DNA from: Roseinatronobacter ekhonensis | Lineage (GTDB): Bacteria; Pseudomonadota; Alphaproteobacteria; Rhodobacterales; Rhodobacteraceae | Assembly (NCBI RefSeq): GCF_900499075.1 | Contig: NZ_UIHC01000012.1 | Span: 29,964-93,963 of the forward strand | Direction: 5' to 3' | DNA: 64,000 nucleotides | In this document: in pieces, positions 1 through 8,848 of the stretch | Position numbering within the stretch: the stretch's first letter is position 1 | How the letters are laid out: every line of letters begins with the position of its first letter | Program-made: the position numbers and the translations under genes | The notes under the pieces: model-generated | Seen by the model: only the letters and a program-made list of their open reading frames with translations | Database searches by the model: none | Told to the model about the DNA's origin: nothing

Positions 1-759
1 GCGCAGGCCAAGCGCCGCGCGCAATCGGGCCTGTTCGCGCAGTGCGGCATCGCTCGCGATCAACACCTCCAGAGACAGTGCGCGCGACCGCGTCCTGCTT
101 GGGGCGAACGCAGAAGGACGTGCGGCCCCGCCGGTTGCGCCCGGTCGTGCGTAACGCGCCACCGGGCGCGGCACAATCGCGCCGGGAACCTGCTCTGTCC
201 ACTGGGCAGGGGCCTGTGCCAGCAGTTCCGCCGGGGTGAGCACGATTCGACTGCGAGACAACACAACCGCCTTTGGCGGCATGCAACGCATGACATGTCC
301 GACAATGTCTGACAAAACCGCCTGCGAGGCGCCGTGGCTCACCCGCAATCGCAAGCAACCTTGATGGCGATACAGGAAAAACCCCAGCCGTCCCGCACCA
401 TGCGGTTTTCGTGTGGCCTTGGGCCGGTAGAACACGCCGCTGCGCCGATCAGGCAACCGGTCAGCCCCGAAAGCCAGCGCGACCCCGTCCACATCCATGC
501 TGATTTGGCCGTCCTGCAACCCGGCGCGGTCCACGCGGTGCTGGCTGGCGCACATGGCGCGCAACAAAAACTGGAACGCCTCTATGTCGGAATGCGGGCG
601 GGGCGTGTCATACAACAACAGCATATCGACATCCGCATGCGGCACGACCCGACCAACCGGCGCAGCCAGGCTGCGGCGCGGCGCGCCGGCCCGGTTCAAC
701 GCCAATGGCCCTGCCCAACTTGCGTCAGGTCTGGGCGGCTGCGTGAAATGCTCCGTCAT
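1..759 (-). CDS. Hypothetical protein, C-terminus beyond window edge
   Basis: Reading leftward from an ATG at 759 the frame stays open for 253 codons to base 1 with no stop, so this is a 5' part of a gene cut by the window edge. The product starts MTEHFTQPPRPDASWAG and is rich in Arg, Ala and Pro, with no membrane segment or signal peptide. I recognise no family. A 250-codon open frame on one strand with typical high third-position GC supports a real gene. It diverges from the phosphoesterase gene at 913, leaving a shared upstream region of about 150 bases in which I see no clear operator. Confidence 0.6.
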   Translation of the reverse strand, partial: MTEHFTQPPRPDASWAGPLALNRAGAPRRSLAAPVGRVVPHADVDMLLLYDTPRPHSDIEAFQFLLRAMCASQHRVDRAGLQDGQISMDVDGVALAFGADRLPDRRSGVFYRPKATRKPHGAGRLGFFLYRHQGCLRLRVSHGASQAVLSDIVGHVMRCMPPKAVVLSRSRIVLTPAELLAQAPAQWTEQVPGAIVPRPVARYARPGATGGAARPSAFAPSRTRSRALSLEVLIASDAALREQARLRAALGLR

Positions 760-912
760 GTGTAACCCATTCACCCAGCACTCAATATAGGGGTTTGAAT
801 GCCGCGCGTCGGGCCAAAAATACCAAGCATTTGAAGCAGCTTGCGCGACATGTTCCGACACGCGACAGCTTCGCTCTTGCCCCGCGCATGGATGCGCCCT
901 AAGCCGTAGCCC

Positions 913-1767
913 ATGAAACTGCTGTTCCTTGGCGATGTAATGGGCCGCGCGGGCCGGAATGCGATCACCGGTTGGCTGCCGGTGCTGCGCGCGGCATGGG
1001 CGCTCGACTTCGTCGTCGTCAATGGCGAGAACGCGACCGGCGGTGCGGGGCTATCACCCGATCACGCCAAGGCGCTGCTGGCAGCCGGTGCAGATTGCGT
1101 GACCTTGGGCGATCATGCCTTCGACCAACGCACCATGCGCGAATTCTGCGCGCAGGAACCGCGTATCATCCGGCCCCTGAACATTGCCAAGGCAGGGGCG
1201 CCGGGGCATGGAGCGCATGTGTTCGATGCCGGGCGCGGGCGGCGGGTTCTGGTCGCACAAGCCTTGGGCCAAGTGTTCATGAAACAACCCTATTCAGACC
1301 CGTTTTCAGCCGTGGAACCGGTGCTGCGCGCGCATCCGCCCGGCGGCAGGGTGCAGGCCAGCCTGATCGACATCCACTGCGAGGCGACCTCGGAAAAGAC
1401 CGCCATGGGCCATTGGTGCGACGGGCGCGCCAGCGTCGTTGTCGGCACCCATACCCATATTCCGACGGCGGATGCACAAATCCTGCCCGCTGGCACGGCC
1501 TACCAGTCCGATGCGGGCATGTCAGGCGATTACGATTCGGTCATTGGCATGAAAAAAGACGAGCCCATGCGCCGGTTCATCACCGGAATGGCGCGCGCCC
1601 GTTTTGAGCCAGCCATGGGCGCACCCACGCTCTGCGGGCTGTATGTGGAAACCGACGACGCAACGGGCCGCGCCACCCGTGTCGAGATGGTGCGCGCGGG
1701 CGGGCGGCTGGCACAATCGGGGCCTGCGCCGGTAGACCTGCCGGACCTGCGCCGCACCGATGCCTGA
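913..1767 (+). CDS. YmdB-family (TIGR00282) metallophosphoesterase
   Basis: The 284-residue protein opens with GDVMGRAGR and continues with VNGENATGG, LGDHAFDQ and GTHTHIPTAD. These are the metal-binding Asp, Asn/Glu, Asp and His-x-His motifs of the YmdB phosphoesterases, a family with a dinuclear metal centre and, in Bacillus, 2',3'-cyclic nucleotide phosphodiesterase activity. Its length fits the family. It should be cytoplasmic, as no signal peptide is visible. It overlaps the next gene by 8 bases, so the two are probably cotranscribed. The in vivo substrate cannot be read from the sequence. Confidence 0.88.
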   Translation: MKLLFLGDVMGRAGRNAITGWLPVLRAAWALDFVVVNGENATGGAGLSPDHAKALLAAGADCVTLGDHAFDQRTMREFCAQEPRIIRPLNIAKAGAPGHGAHVFDAGRGRRVLVAQALGQVFMKQPYSDPFSAVEPVLRAHPPGGRVQASLIDIHCEATSEKTAMGHWCDGRASVVVGTHTHIPTADAQILPAGTAYQSDAGMSGDYDSVIGMKKDEPMRRFITGMARARFEPAMGAPTLCGLYVETDDATGRATRVEMVRAGGRLAQSGPAPVDLPDLRRTDA

Positions 1768-2668
1768 GGACAGGTCTTGGCCACGCCCGCTGGCCTCTGC
1801 GGTTCTGATCGCGGCAGGTGTGCTATGGGGGTTGGGCGCGCCCTTCGTGCGCTATGCCCGGCTTGGCGGGATGGAGGCGTTCAGCCTTGTGTTGTGGCAT
1901 AGCTTCGTCGGGCTGGTCGTGATCGGCGCCATTCTGGCACTGCGCGGGCGGCTGGCCATCCCGCGCGACGCGGCCTCGCTGCGGTTGTATCTGGCGGTCG
2001 GCGTGCTTGGCATTTTCGCGCCGCATATCGCGGGGTACTGGGCGCTTGGCTGGGTGCCCGCGGGGGTCCATGCATTGCTGACATCGCTGGTGCCGATTTT
2101 CGCGCTGGCCGTGGCGCTGGCGCTGCGCATCGAACGGTTCCGCCCCGTGCGCGCGCTGGGGCTGGCACTGGGGGCTGGGGCGATCGCGCTGATCGTCCTG
2201 CCAGAGGCCAGCCTGCCCCAAGGCGTGGCCATCGGCTTCGTGCTGGTCAGCGCGCTGGCACCTTTGTGCTACGCACTGGAATCGGCCTATGTCGCGCATA
2301 TCAGCACCGCATCCGCCGGGGCGATGCAGGCGCTCTTCGGCGGCTCGATCATTGCTGTTGCGCTGTGCTTGGTCACGACATGGGCTGCGGGCCAGCCGCT
2401 TTTGCCTGACAGCGTCGACCTGCGGCTTGGCGCGGTTGCCCTGTCGGGCGCGGGGGGTGCACTGGCCTATGCGCTCTATGTCACGCTGTTGCGCCGCGCG
2501 GGCAGCCTGTTTGCCACGCAGGTGGCCTATATAGTCACGCTATCGGCCATGCTATGGGCCGTGCTGCTTCTGGGCGAACGCCCTGCCCCGACAATCTGGG
2601 CCGCAATGGTGCTGATCTTCGCCGGGCTGGCGCTTGTGCGCCCAAAGCACCGGCGAAACACGGTTTGA
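1760..2668 (+). CDS. DMT-superfamily (EamA) permease
   Basis: The 302-residue protein has about ten hydrophobic segments arranged as two repeated halves, the layout of EamA drug/metabolite transporters. The second half starts near LPQGVAIGFVLVSALAPLCYALE, and the C-terminus ends in a basic RPKHRR stretch expected on the cytoplasmic side. Its start lies inside the end of the phosphoesterase gene, which suggests translational coupling. The substrate is unknown; the family exports amino acids, nucleosides and other small metabolites. Confidence 0.85.
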   Translation: MPEDRSWPRPLASAVLIAAGVLWGLGAPFVRYARLGGMEAFSLVLWHSFVGLVVIGAILALRGRLAIPRDAASLRLYLAVGVLGIFAPHIAGYWALGWVPAGVHALLTSLVPIFALAVALALRIERFRPVRALGLALGAGAIALIVLPEASLPQGVAIGFVLVSALAPLCYALESAYVAHISTASAGAMQALFGGSIIAVALCLVTTWAAGQPLLPDSVDLRLGAVALSGAGGALAYALYVTLLRRAGSLFATQVAYIVTLSAMLWAVLLLGERPAPTIWAAMVLIFAGLALVRPKHRRNTV

Positions 2669-2744
2669 CCCGTCAAAGACCTGCGCACCCTCTCGACCTT
2701 TGGGCAGGACTTGTTAGGTTATGGGTGTAACAACAGGATGAACC

Positions 2745-3518
2745 ATGCGCAGACCCGTCATCGGCATTATCGGCAATTCTCATCTTATCAATGATGAATA
2801 CCCCGCGCATGCTGGCGGTTCGATGAATTCCGAAGCCGTGTCGCATGTCTCTGGCGGTATTCCGTTGCTGGTGCCACCCGACCCTGCGCTGGTATCGGTC
2901 GAGGAACTGCTCGAAACCTGCGACGGGTTTTTGCTGACCGGCGGTCGGCCCAATGTTCACCCCGCCGAATACGGAGAGGCAGAAACTCCCGCGCATGGTG
3001 CCTTCGACCGCGCGCGCGACGCGATCACCTTGCCGCTGGTGCGCGCCTGCGTCGAACGCGGCCAGCCCTTCCTTGGGGTCTGCCGTGGCTTTCAAGAGGT
3101 GAATGTCGCAATGGGCGGCTCGCTGCACCCAGAGATCCGTGATTTGCCGGGGCGGATGAACCACCGCATGCCACCCGATGGCACACTGGAAGAGAAATTC
3201 GCCCTGCGCCACAGCGTGCGCTTTGCCGAAGGGGGCGTGTTCCACCGGCTGATGGGCGCGCCAGAGGTGATGACCAACACGCTGCACGGACAAGGCATAA
3301 AACGCGCGGGCGCACGCATCGTGATTGACGGGCACGCCCCCGATGACACGCCAGAGGCGTTGTATGTCGAGGGCGCGCCGGGCTTCACCCTGTCGGTGCA
3401 ATGGCACCCCGAATGGCGTGCGGGCGACGACCCTGTGTCGCGCCCCTTGTTCGAGGCGTTTGGACAAGCCGCCCGCGCATGGGCCAGCGGCGCGCGCGAA
3501 TGGCGGATCAGCGCCTGA
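2745..3518 (+). CDS. Gamma-glutamyl-GABA hydrolase-like class I glutamine amidotransferase
   Basis: The 257-residue protein shows the class I amidotransferase triad. The nucleophile Cys113 sits in FLGVCRGFQEVNV, and His221 and Glu223 sit in SVQWHPEW. This domain alone, at this length, is the PuuD family (peptidase C26), which hydrolyses gamma-glutamyl-GABA or related gamma-glutamyl amides in polyamine breakdown. No other polyamine gene is next to it, so the substrate is inferred only from the family. It ends 5 bases before the stop of the convergent LuxR-type gene. Confidence 0.85.
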   Translation: MRRPVIGIIGNSHLINDEYPAHAGGSMNSEAVSHVSGGIPLLVPPDPALVSVEELLETCDGFLLTGGRPNVHPAEYGEAETPAHGAFDRARDAITLPLVRACVERGQPFLGVCRGFQEVNVAMGGSLHPEIRDLPGRMNHRMPPDGTLEEKFALRHSVRFAEGGVFHRLMGAPEVMTNTLHGQGIKRAGARIVIDGHAPDDTPEALYVEGAPGFTLSVQWHPEWRAGDDPVSRPLFEAFGQAARAWASGAREWRISA

Positions 3519-3523
3519 GCCCG

Positions 3524-4075
3524 TCAGGCCTGCGTCGCGCCGAAATCCAGCAATTCATCCATGAACAGACCGATCAACTCGCTGCGGGTGCCAACCTTGG
3601 CTGCGCGGAAAATGGCGCTGACATGGGCCTTGACCGTGCCTTCGGCGCAGTTGCGCGCCGCCGCAATCTCGGACAGACGCAACCCGCGCAAAGTCAGCAG
3701 CGCAACATCGCATTGCGCAGGGGTCAGTTTCCACTGCGCGAACTGCTCCTGAATGATAGTGTCGAAGGCACCGCGCAAGGAACCAAGCTGCGCACGCAGC
3801 GCGTGGCGTTCCGCGTTCAGCTTGCGCATGACATGGCGGGTCACGGCCAGCCCGGTCAACACAAGCGCGACCATAACGATTTCCGCCATCAGATGATGCA
3901 GGTCGATCGCGGGCAACCCCGGCCAAAGGCGCGGATCGGGAAATTCCGAGTAAAGGTCGATCGCAAGGCCCGCCGCGCAGAGAAGCTGCACAAGCATCAG
4001 AACCCATAACATGCGCCGAATTCCGCCCAATCGCTGCGCCTGCGCCGACACTCGCACCGGTTGAACTGCGTTCAT
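3524..4075 (-). CDS. Membrane-anchored LuxR-type HTH regulator
   Basis: Two hydrophobic segments (residues about 21-43 and 57-79 from this start) are followed by a short charged helix and a C-terminal LuxR-type helix-turn-helix (about residues 115-172, with LTPAQCDVALLTLRGLRLSEIA and GTVKAHVSAIFRAAKVGTRSELI). There is no receiver or autoinducer-binding domain, so it is probably a membrane-tethered regulator sensing through its N-terminus. Two ATGs are possible. The one at 4081 lies only 4 bases from the GGAG core, while the one at 4075 has better spacing and was chosen. It is divergent from the diheme cytochrome c gene, its most likely target. Confidence 0.82.
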   Translation of the reverse strand: MNAVQPVRVSAQAQRLGGIRRMLWVLMLVQLLCAAGLAIDLYSEFPDPRLWPGLPAIDLHHLMAEIVMVALVLTGLAVTRHVMRKLNAERHALRAQLGSLRGAFDTIIQEQFAQWKLTPAQCDVALLTLRGLRLSEIAAARNCAEGTVKAHVSAIFRAAKVGTRSELIGLFMDELLDFGATQA

Positions 4076-4205
4076 GGCCATACCCCTCCCTACCCGCTAC
4101 ACCTAAACGAAAGTCTCATTTCCCCATATCAGCAAGTATCCGCCTGATAATTGCTTTGACGCAAGTGATTTCATCGTCCCTGCTGAATGAGACATCGCGC
4201 CGCAG

Positions 4206-4220
4206 GTCACGGCTTGTGAC
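4206..4220. promoter_or_regulatory. Inverted repeat GTCAC-N5-GTGAC upstream of cytochrome c gene
   Basis: A perfect 5-base inverted repeat with a 5-base spacer lies 34 bases before the cytochrome c start, in the gap shared with the LuxR-type gene. A second pair, GTCTCATT at 4113-4120 and AATGAGAC at 4186-4193, brackets the middle of the same gap. Either could be an operator for the divergent regulator; this rests on symmetry and position alone. Confidence 0.35.
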
Positions 4221-4254
4221 ACTTGGGTGGCGATTTCAAACTAGGGAGGAATTG

Positions 4255-5103
4255 ATGACAAGGTTCAACTGTATACCACAGGTCGCGGCGTTGGCGACAT
4301 TTGGCGCGCTTGCCTTCGCACAGGGTGCGCTGGCGCAAGTATCCGCGCCGCCGCAAGAGCATGGGCCCAACCAGCAATATTTCGTCCACGGCGCGCCACA
4401 AGTTCAATCCGAAGGCTGGACCATCGCCGCCGGGGGACGAATTTACGACAATTGGTGGGAAGCCCTTGACCGAGAGGACCCCGAGGGCACGAACCCCGTA
4501 TACCCGGCCAGTGCCGAACAAAGCGGCCCCGGCACGTATCGGTGCAAGGAATGCCACGGATGGGACTACCAAGGGGCCGACGGCATTTACAGCAAAGGCA
4601 GCCATTTCACCGGCATCAAGGGTGTGATGGGTGTGTCGGGGATGCCGGCCGAGCAGATCATGCCCATGCTGCGCGACGCCAACCACCCCTACACCAAGGA
4701 CATGATTACGGATGACGAAATTCTGCGCCTTGCCACCTTCCTGTCCAAGGGGCTGGTCGATATGCGCGGGTTCATCGACTACGACACCCGCTCGGTGATC
4801 CGCGGGTCAGGCGATCTTGATCGCGGGCGCGAGATTTTCCAGACCACCTGCGCAGCTTGCCACGGCTTCGATGGACGCGCATTGGATTGGGGATCTGGCG
4901 ACGAGCACAATTTCGTCGGAACAGAGGCCGTCGAATTGCCGGACGAAGTGATGAACAAGATCTCGAACGCGCATCCTGGTGCGGCCATGATCAACCTGCG
5001 CGCCTTCTCGGTCGAGGATCGGATCAATGTCATGAATTACATTGCCACCCTGCCGACCGGCCTTGAAGATTATGAAGACGACGACGATGACGACAAAGGC
5101 TGA
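4255..5103 (+). CDS. Periplasmic diheme c-type cytochrome with acidic tail
   Basis: The ATG at 4255 follows AGGGAGGAATTG and begins a Sec signal peptide that ends near FAQGALAQ. An in-frame TTG 33 codons upstream would bury that signal, so it was not used. The 282-residue product has two haem-attachment motifs, CKECH at 97-101 and CAACH at 199-203, in two cytochrome c domains, with candidate axial methionines such as VSGMP near 130. The last ten residues are almost all acidic (run of six Asp). It should be a soluble periplasmic electron carrier or the haem subunit of a dehydrogenase, but no catalytic partner gene lies next to it. It borders the PGC and is divergent from a LuxR-type regulator. 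Confidence 0.85.
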   Translation: MTRFNCIPQVAALATFGALAFAQGALAQVSAPPQEHGPNQQYFVHGAPQVQSEGWTIAAGGRIYDNWWEALDREDPEGTNPVYPASAEQSGPGTYRCKECHGWDYQGADGIYSKGSHFTGIKGVMGVSGMPAEQIMPMLRDANHPYTKDMITDDEILRLATFLSKGLVDMRGFIDYDTRSVIRGSGDLDRGREIFQTTCAACHGFDGRALDWGSGDEHNFVGTEAVELPDEVMNKISNAHPGAAMINLRAFSVEDRINVMNYIATLPTGLEDYEDDDDDDKG

Positions 5104-5126
5104 TCTTCGCAGACAGCCGAACCAGG

Positions 5127-5154
5127 ATGCCGCCAATGCAAGGGCGGCATTTTG
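5127..5154. terminator. Rho-independent terminator, possibly bidirectional
   Basis: ATGCCGCC and GGCGGCAT form an 8-base-pair stem around an 8-base loop, followed by TTT. It lies 24 bases after the cytochrome c stop and 34 bases beyond the end of the leftward bchO, so it can serve both converging transcripts. Confidence 0.7.
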
Positions 5155-5187
5155 CCATGCGAGCGAGATACGCGCCGCGCCGCGGGA

Positions 5188-6060
5188 TCAGACCAACGAA
5201 ACCGCGCCCTGATGCGACTGCAAGAATGGCAGGATTTGCGCGGCCACATCTTCGGGGGCCTCTTCATGCACAAGATGACCCCATCGCGGCAACGCGACAT
5301 GGCGGGCGCGGGGCAGACGCTCGGTCGCCTCGACCGAGACGCGCGGCGGCACCGCCTTGTCGCCCGCCGCAGTAATCAGCAATGTCGGCACGGTGATTTG
5401 CGGCAGGCGTTCCAAGAGCGGTTCCAACTGCCATTGCGCCATCATGCCCAGCGTGCCCTCTATATGACGGGTGCGGCTGACAAGACGGCGATACATCTCG
5501 ACGCCTTCGGCATCGAGCGGCGATCCCATGCCGGTCAACAGCTGCGCCACCTGCGGGCGCGATGACGAGAGTTTTGTGACCACCGCCGCCGCGAACGGAC
5601 CGGTGGCCATTGCCCGCGCCAGTTTCGGAAAGAGCCAGCCCGCGAACCCGTCGAACGGTCCAAGGGCCGCGTTTATGCCCACCACAGCGCGGGGGGGACG
5701 GGGCATGATTTCGGCCATGCGCAACGCCACTGCCGCGCCCGCCGAATGCCCGATAATCGCGACCGGCCGCCAGTCCTGATCGGCACATAACGCGCCCAGA
5801 TCGTCGGCCATCGCATCCAGCCCCATGCGCAAATGCCCGCCCGCGCGGGTGTAACCCTGCCCCGGCAGGTCCGGCGCGATCAGCCGGTAGCCGGGCAAGT
5901 GCGCCATCAGCCGGTGAAAGCTGTGGCCAGAGGCCGCGGCCCCGTGCAATAACAGCACATCCGGTCCCTGCCCCATGCTCTGCACATGCCAGACATGCGG
6001 CCGACAGCGGATCATCCGCGAGCGGTCGCGCATTGGCCAATCGGCGGGTAGCTCGTTCAT
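5188..6060 (-). CDS. bchO: BchO, Mg chelatase-associated alpha/beta hydrolase
   Basis: The 290-residue alpha/beta hydrolase has the oxyanion region LLLHGAAASGHSF and the nucleophile elbow GHSAGAAVALRM, with a late His in RWGHLVHEEAPE. Together with its place directly after bchD (3-base gap), this marks it as BchO, a protein of unproven chemistry linked to Mg-protoporphyrin formation in purple bacteria. It is the last gene of the leftward crtA-bchI-bchD-bchO operon and ends before the terminator at 5127. In some relatives crtC and other crt genes continue from here; in this window they do not. Confidence 0.92.
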   Translation of the reverse strand: MNELPADWPMRDRSRMIRCRPHVWHVQSMGQGPDVLLLHGAAASGHSFHRLMAHLPGYRLIAPDLPGQGYTRAGGHLRMGLDAMADDLGALCADQDWRPVAIIGHSAGAAVALRMAEIMPRPPRAVVGINAALGPFDGFAGWLFPKLARAMATGPFAAAVVTKLSSSRPQVAQLLTGMGSPLDAEGVEMYRRLVSRTRHIEGTLGMMAQWQLEPLLERLPQITVPTLLITAAGDKAVPPRVSVEATERLPRARHVALPRWGHLVHEEAPEDVAAQILPFLQSHQGAVSLV

Positions 6061-6063
6061 CGC

Positions 6064-7785
6064 CTACCCCCCCAATGCGGCCCCGAGTGTTTGCGCCATG
6101 GCGCGCGCATCGGCGCGCGGCAAGGCAATCCGTGTCGCGCCCATCGCGGCGGACAGCTCGGACAACAACGGCTTGGGCCGCAGGCTTGTGTCGATCACCA
6201 GCGACGGGATCGCGCGCGCGGCAATGGCACGGGCCAGCGTGGTCGCATCCTCTCCGGCCTGCGCGCGGTTGGCGCTGCCGTCCAGCGCAATATTGCCACG
6301 CCCGTCCGTCAAAAAGGCCAATGTCGGCGACATGCCGCGCGCACGCGCCTGCAACGCGGCGTTCAGCGCGACCTGCATCGCCCCCGCCAACGGCGTGGCC
6401 CCACCACCGGGCAAGCCCGCCAGACGGCGCTTGGCCTGAACAAGCGAGCGTGTCGGCGGCAGCGCCAGTTCCGCCGTCTCACCGCGAAAGGTCACGAGTG
6501 CCACATGATCGCGGGCGGAATAGGCCTCTGCCAGCATAATCTCGACCGCGCCCTTGGCCTCTGCCAACCGCGCCACGGCGGCGGAGCCCGACGCATCGAC
6601 CACGAAGATCAGCACACGGTCGGTGGGGTCCTGATAGCGTTTGATCCGGATATCATCGGGCATCAGCAGCAACCGGCCCGGCTGCGCGTCGGGGCGCGCG
6701 GACCGGCGCACGGCCTGCCACGGCGCGGCCTGCCGCAGGGTGGCGATCACATCGACGCGCGCGCCAGATCCGGGCTTGCCGGGGCGCGACGGGATGGGCC
6801 GGCCCCGTGCCAGCGATTTGCGGCGCGCGCCGGCGCCGCTGTTACCAGCCCCGGCCCGCGCGGCTTTGGCCGCTTGCAACCGCGCCAGCAGGCCGGGGGG
6901 CAGCGCCGAAAACGCAGCATCAATCAGCAGATCGTCCGGAATCTGAGGTTCCTGGCTGTCGCGGTCGCGCCCTTCTTCGGGATCATCCTCTGGCGGCTCT
7001 GGCGGGGGCGGCGTGTCATCCGGCGGGGCCTCTTGCGGCAGCGCGCGCGCACGCTGCGCCAGCACCAGTTCAACGGCCACGCGCAGGTCGTCCTCTGAAA
7101 GCTCTGTCACCCCGCGCCATGCGGCATGCGCCCGCGCGGCCATCAGCGCCAGCCAAGGTGCGCGCAAGCTGTCGATAGCAAGCCCGTGGGCCACACGGGT
7201 CAGTTGCTCCAACGCCTCTGCGGTCAGGGGAATGGTCGCCAGCCGCGCGCGCGCTTTCGCGATGCAAGGCATGTCCAGCGCCAGATCGGTGCTGCCGGAC
7301 CAGCCGAACGCGTCGATGTCCAGAAACAACGCCAGCCGGTCGGACAGGGCTTGCGGCAAGCCCTCGCCCTCTTCGGCGGCCTCATCCAACGCGACCAGCG
7401 CCAGACCGGGCCGCGCATCGAGTGCCTGCCCCAGCCGCACCGACAGGCCCGGCGGGCAGCGTTCCGCCATGGTCAGCGTCAGAACCCCGTCACGGTTCAG
7501 CAAGCCCTCATGCCGTTGCAGAGTGTTGAGCGCGAGCGTCGCCGACAGGTCTAGGCCGCCGGACAGGGCATCCTCGGCCATGAACGGGTGCAGCTTGCGG
7601 GGGGCCAAAGGCGCAAGGGCCGCCAGCACCCTGTCGCGCACCGGCCCCGCACGCCCGCGCAACCACAACCCGCGCAATCCTGCCGGGTCCACCGCCAGCA
7701 GCACCAACGCAAGCCCGACCTGCGCCCAAGGATCGGGCGGCGGCGTGGGACGGTTCGGGCCGCTGGTGTCGTCGAACGGGGTCAT
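6064..7785 (-). CDS. bchD: Magnesium chelatase subunit D
   Basis: From the ATG at 7785 the product has 573 residues. An N-terminal AAA+-like domain without an intact Walker A is followed by a Pro/Asp/Glu-rich linker (about residues 250-285). The C-terminal von Willebrand A domain carries the MIDAS motif DASGS (397-401) and the second metal-site loop TPLAG near 464. This is the usual layout of BchD, which forms a ring complex with BchI that drives Mg insertion by BchH. The frame is open 39 codons further upstream, but that stretch crosses a dispersed repeat and looks non-coding. It lies 61 bases after bchI. Confidence 0.95.
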   Translation of the reverse strand: MTPFDDTSGPNRPTPPPDPWAQVGLALVLLAVDPAGLRGLWLRGRAGPVRDRVLAALAPLAPRKLHPFMAEDALSGGLDLSATLALNTLQRHEGLLNRDGVLTLTMAERCPPGLSVRLGQALDARPGLALVALDEAAEEGEGLPQALSDRLALFLDIDAFGWSGSTDLALDMPCIAKARARLATIPLTAEALEQLTRVAHGLAIDSLRAPWLALMAARAHAAWRGVTELSEDDLRVAVELVLAQRARALPQEAPPDDTPPPPEPPEDDPEEGRDRDSQEPQIPDDLLIDAAFSALPPGLLARLQAAKAARAGAGNSGAGARRKSLARGRPIPSRPGKPGSGARVDVIATLRQAAPWQAVRRSARPDAQPGRLLLMPDDIRIKRYQDPTDRVLIFVVDASGSAAVARLAEAKGAVEIMLAEAYSARDHVALVTFRGETAELALPPTRSLVQAKRRLAGLPGGGATPLAGAMQVALNAALQARARGMSPTLAFLTDGRGNIALDGSANRAQAGEDATTLARAIAARAIPSLVIDTSLRPKPLLSELSAAMGATRIALPRADARAMAQTLGAALGG

Positions 7786-7817
7786 GCAAGTTGCGTGGCT
7801 TGCAAGCGGCGCGACGT

Positions 7818-7840
7818 GAGTATTTGAGGCAAGATGAAAA
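7818..7840 (+). repeat. Dispersed intergenic repeat, copy 1
   Basis: GAGTATTTGAGGCAAGATGA and neighbouring bases match the core found again near 24084, 29300, 44438 and 61686. This copy lies between bchI and bchD and reads against their transcription. Such short repeats are frequent between genes in Rhodobacteraceae genomes. Confidence 0.65.
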
Positions 7841-7846
7841 CACAGG

Positions 7847-8848
7847 TCATGGCAAGACCTCGGCCAGTTGGCGGGCGACACGCGCAGTAGAGCCCGCATC
7901 ATCCAGCGGGTCGCGGCGCAGGCGGTGGCGCAGCGCCATGGGCGCGGCGCGGCGGATATGGTCGCGGGTCACGTCGGGGGCGCCCTCATAGGCCGCCAGC
8001 GCACGGGCGGCGCGCAGCAGCGTCAACTCACCGCGCAACCCGTCGGAGCCAAGCGCAAGACAGACAGACGCAACGTCATGCAGCACCACATTGCTCGTTT
8101 TCAGATCGGGCAAAGCGGCGCGCGCGGTCAGGATACGGTCGCGCAGGGCGGCATCTTCGGGCTGCCACTGCGCCATGAAAGCGGCATGGTCGTTCTCATA
8201 CGCGTCGCGGCGGCGGATAACCTCTATGCGGGTGTCGATCTCTTTGGGGCTTGTCACCTCGACCGACAGGCCGAAGCGGTCCAGAAGCTGCGGGCGCAGC
8301 TCGCCCTCTTCCGGGTTGCCAGAACCGACCAGCACAAAGCGCGCAGGATGGCGTATCGACAGCCCTTCACGTTCAACCACGTTCTCGCCCGATTGCGCCA
8401 CGTCCAGCAGCAGATCGACGATGTGGTCTTCCAGCAAATTGACCTCGTCGATATAAAGGTAGCCGCGGTTCGCGCGGGCCAGAAGCCCCGCCTCGAACGC
8501 CTTTTCGCCACGGGTCAGCGCGCGTTCTATGTCCAAGGCACCCGTCACGCGGTCTTCGGACACGCCCAAGGGCAGGTCCACGACCGGCGTGGGGCGCTCG
8601 ACCAAAGCGGTGTCGGTAACTTGCGCCCAATCGGGGCAATCATCCGGCGTGGCAGAATTGCAAGGACACCCCGCAACAGATTGAATTGGCGGCAAAAGTG
8701 CGGCCAGCGCACGCACAGCGGTAGATTTGCCGGTGCCACGGTCGCCAAACACCAGCACGCCGCCGATTTTCGGGTCGATGGCGGTCAACACCATCGCGGT
8801 TTTCATCTCATCCTGGCCAACGATGGCGGCGAAGGGAAAAGGCGTCAT
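7847..8848 (-). CDS. bchI: Magnesium chelatase ATPase subunit I
   Basis: The 333-residue AAA+ protein has Walker A GDRGTGKST (35-43), Walker B LYIDEVNLL (131-139) and the sensor region GSGNPEEGELRPQLLDRFG typical of BchI/ChlI. It hydrolyses ATP in the BchI-BchD motor that powers insertion of Mg into protoporphyrin IX. The ATG at 8848 overlaps the crtA stop as ATGA, so it is probably translationally coupled. The in-frame extension upstream of this ATG is the antisense-free body of crtA in another frame and is not coding for BchI. It shares the PpsR-controlled crtA promoter. Confidence 0.97.
   Translation of the reverse strand: MTPFPFAAIVGQDEMKTAMVLTAIDPKIGGVLVFGDRGTGKSTAVRALAALLPPIQSVAGCPCNSATPDDCPDWAQVTDTALVERPTPVVDLPLGVSEDRVTGALDIERALTRGEKAFEAGLLARANRGYLYIDEVNLLEDHIVDLLLDVAQSGENVVEREGLSIRHPARFVLVGSGNPEEGELRPQLLDRFGLSVEVTSPKEIDTRIEVIRRRDAYENDHAAFMAQWQPEDAALRDRILTARAALPDLKTSNVVLHDVASVCLALGSDGLRGELTLLRAARALAAYEGAPDVTRDHIRRAAPMALRHRLRRDPLDDAGSTARVARQLAEVLP

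Noticed and set aside
4156..4254. Longer start (TTG) for the cytochrome c gene
   Set aside because: It would add 33 residues before a clear Sec signal peptide, and the ATG at 4255 has a strong ribosome site.
5070..5103. DDDDDDK tail of the diheme cytochrome resembling an epitope tag
   Set aside because: The acidic tail is encoded with the local codon and GC pattern, and other acidic tails occur nearby (cycA, tatC). It is a natural acidic C-terminus.
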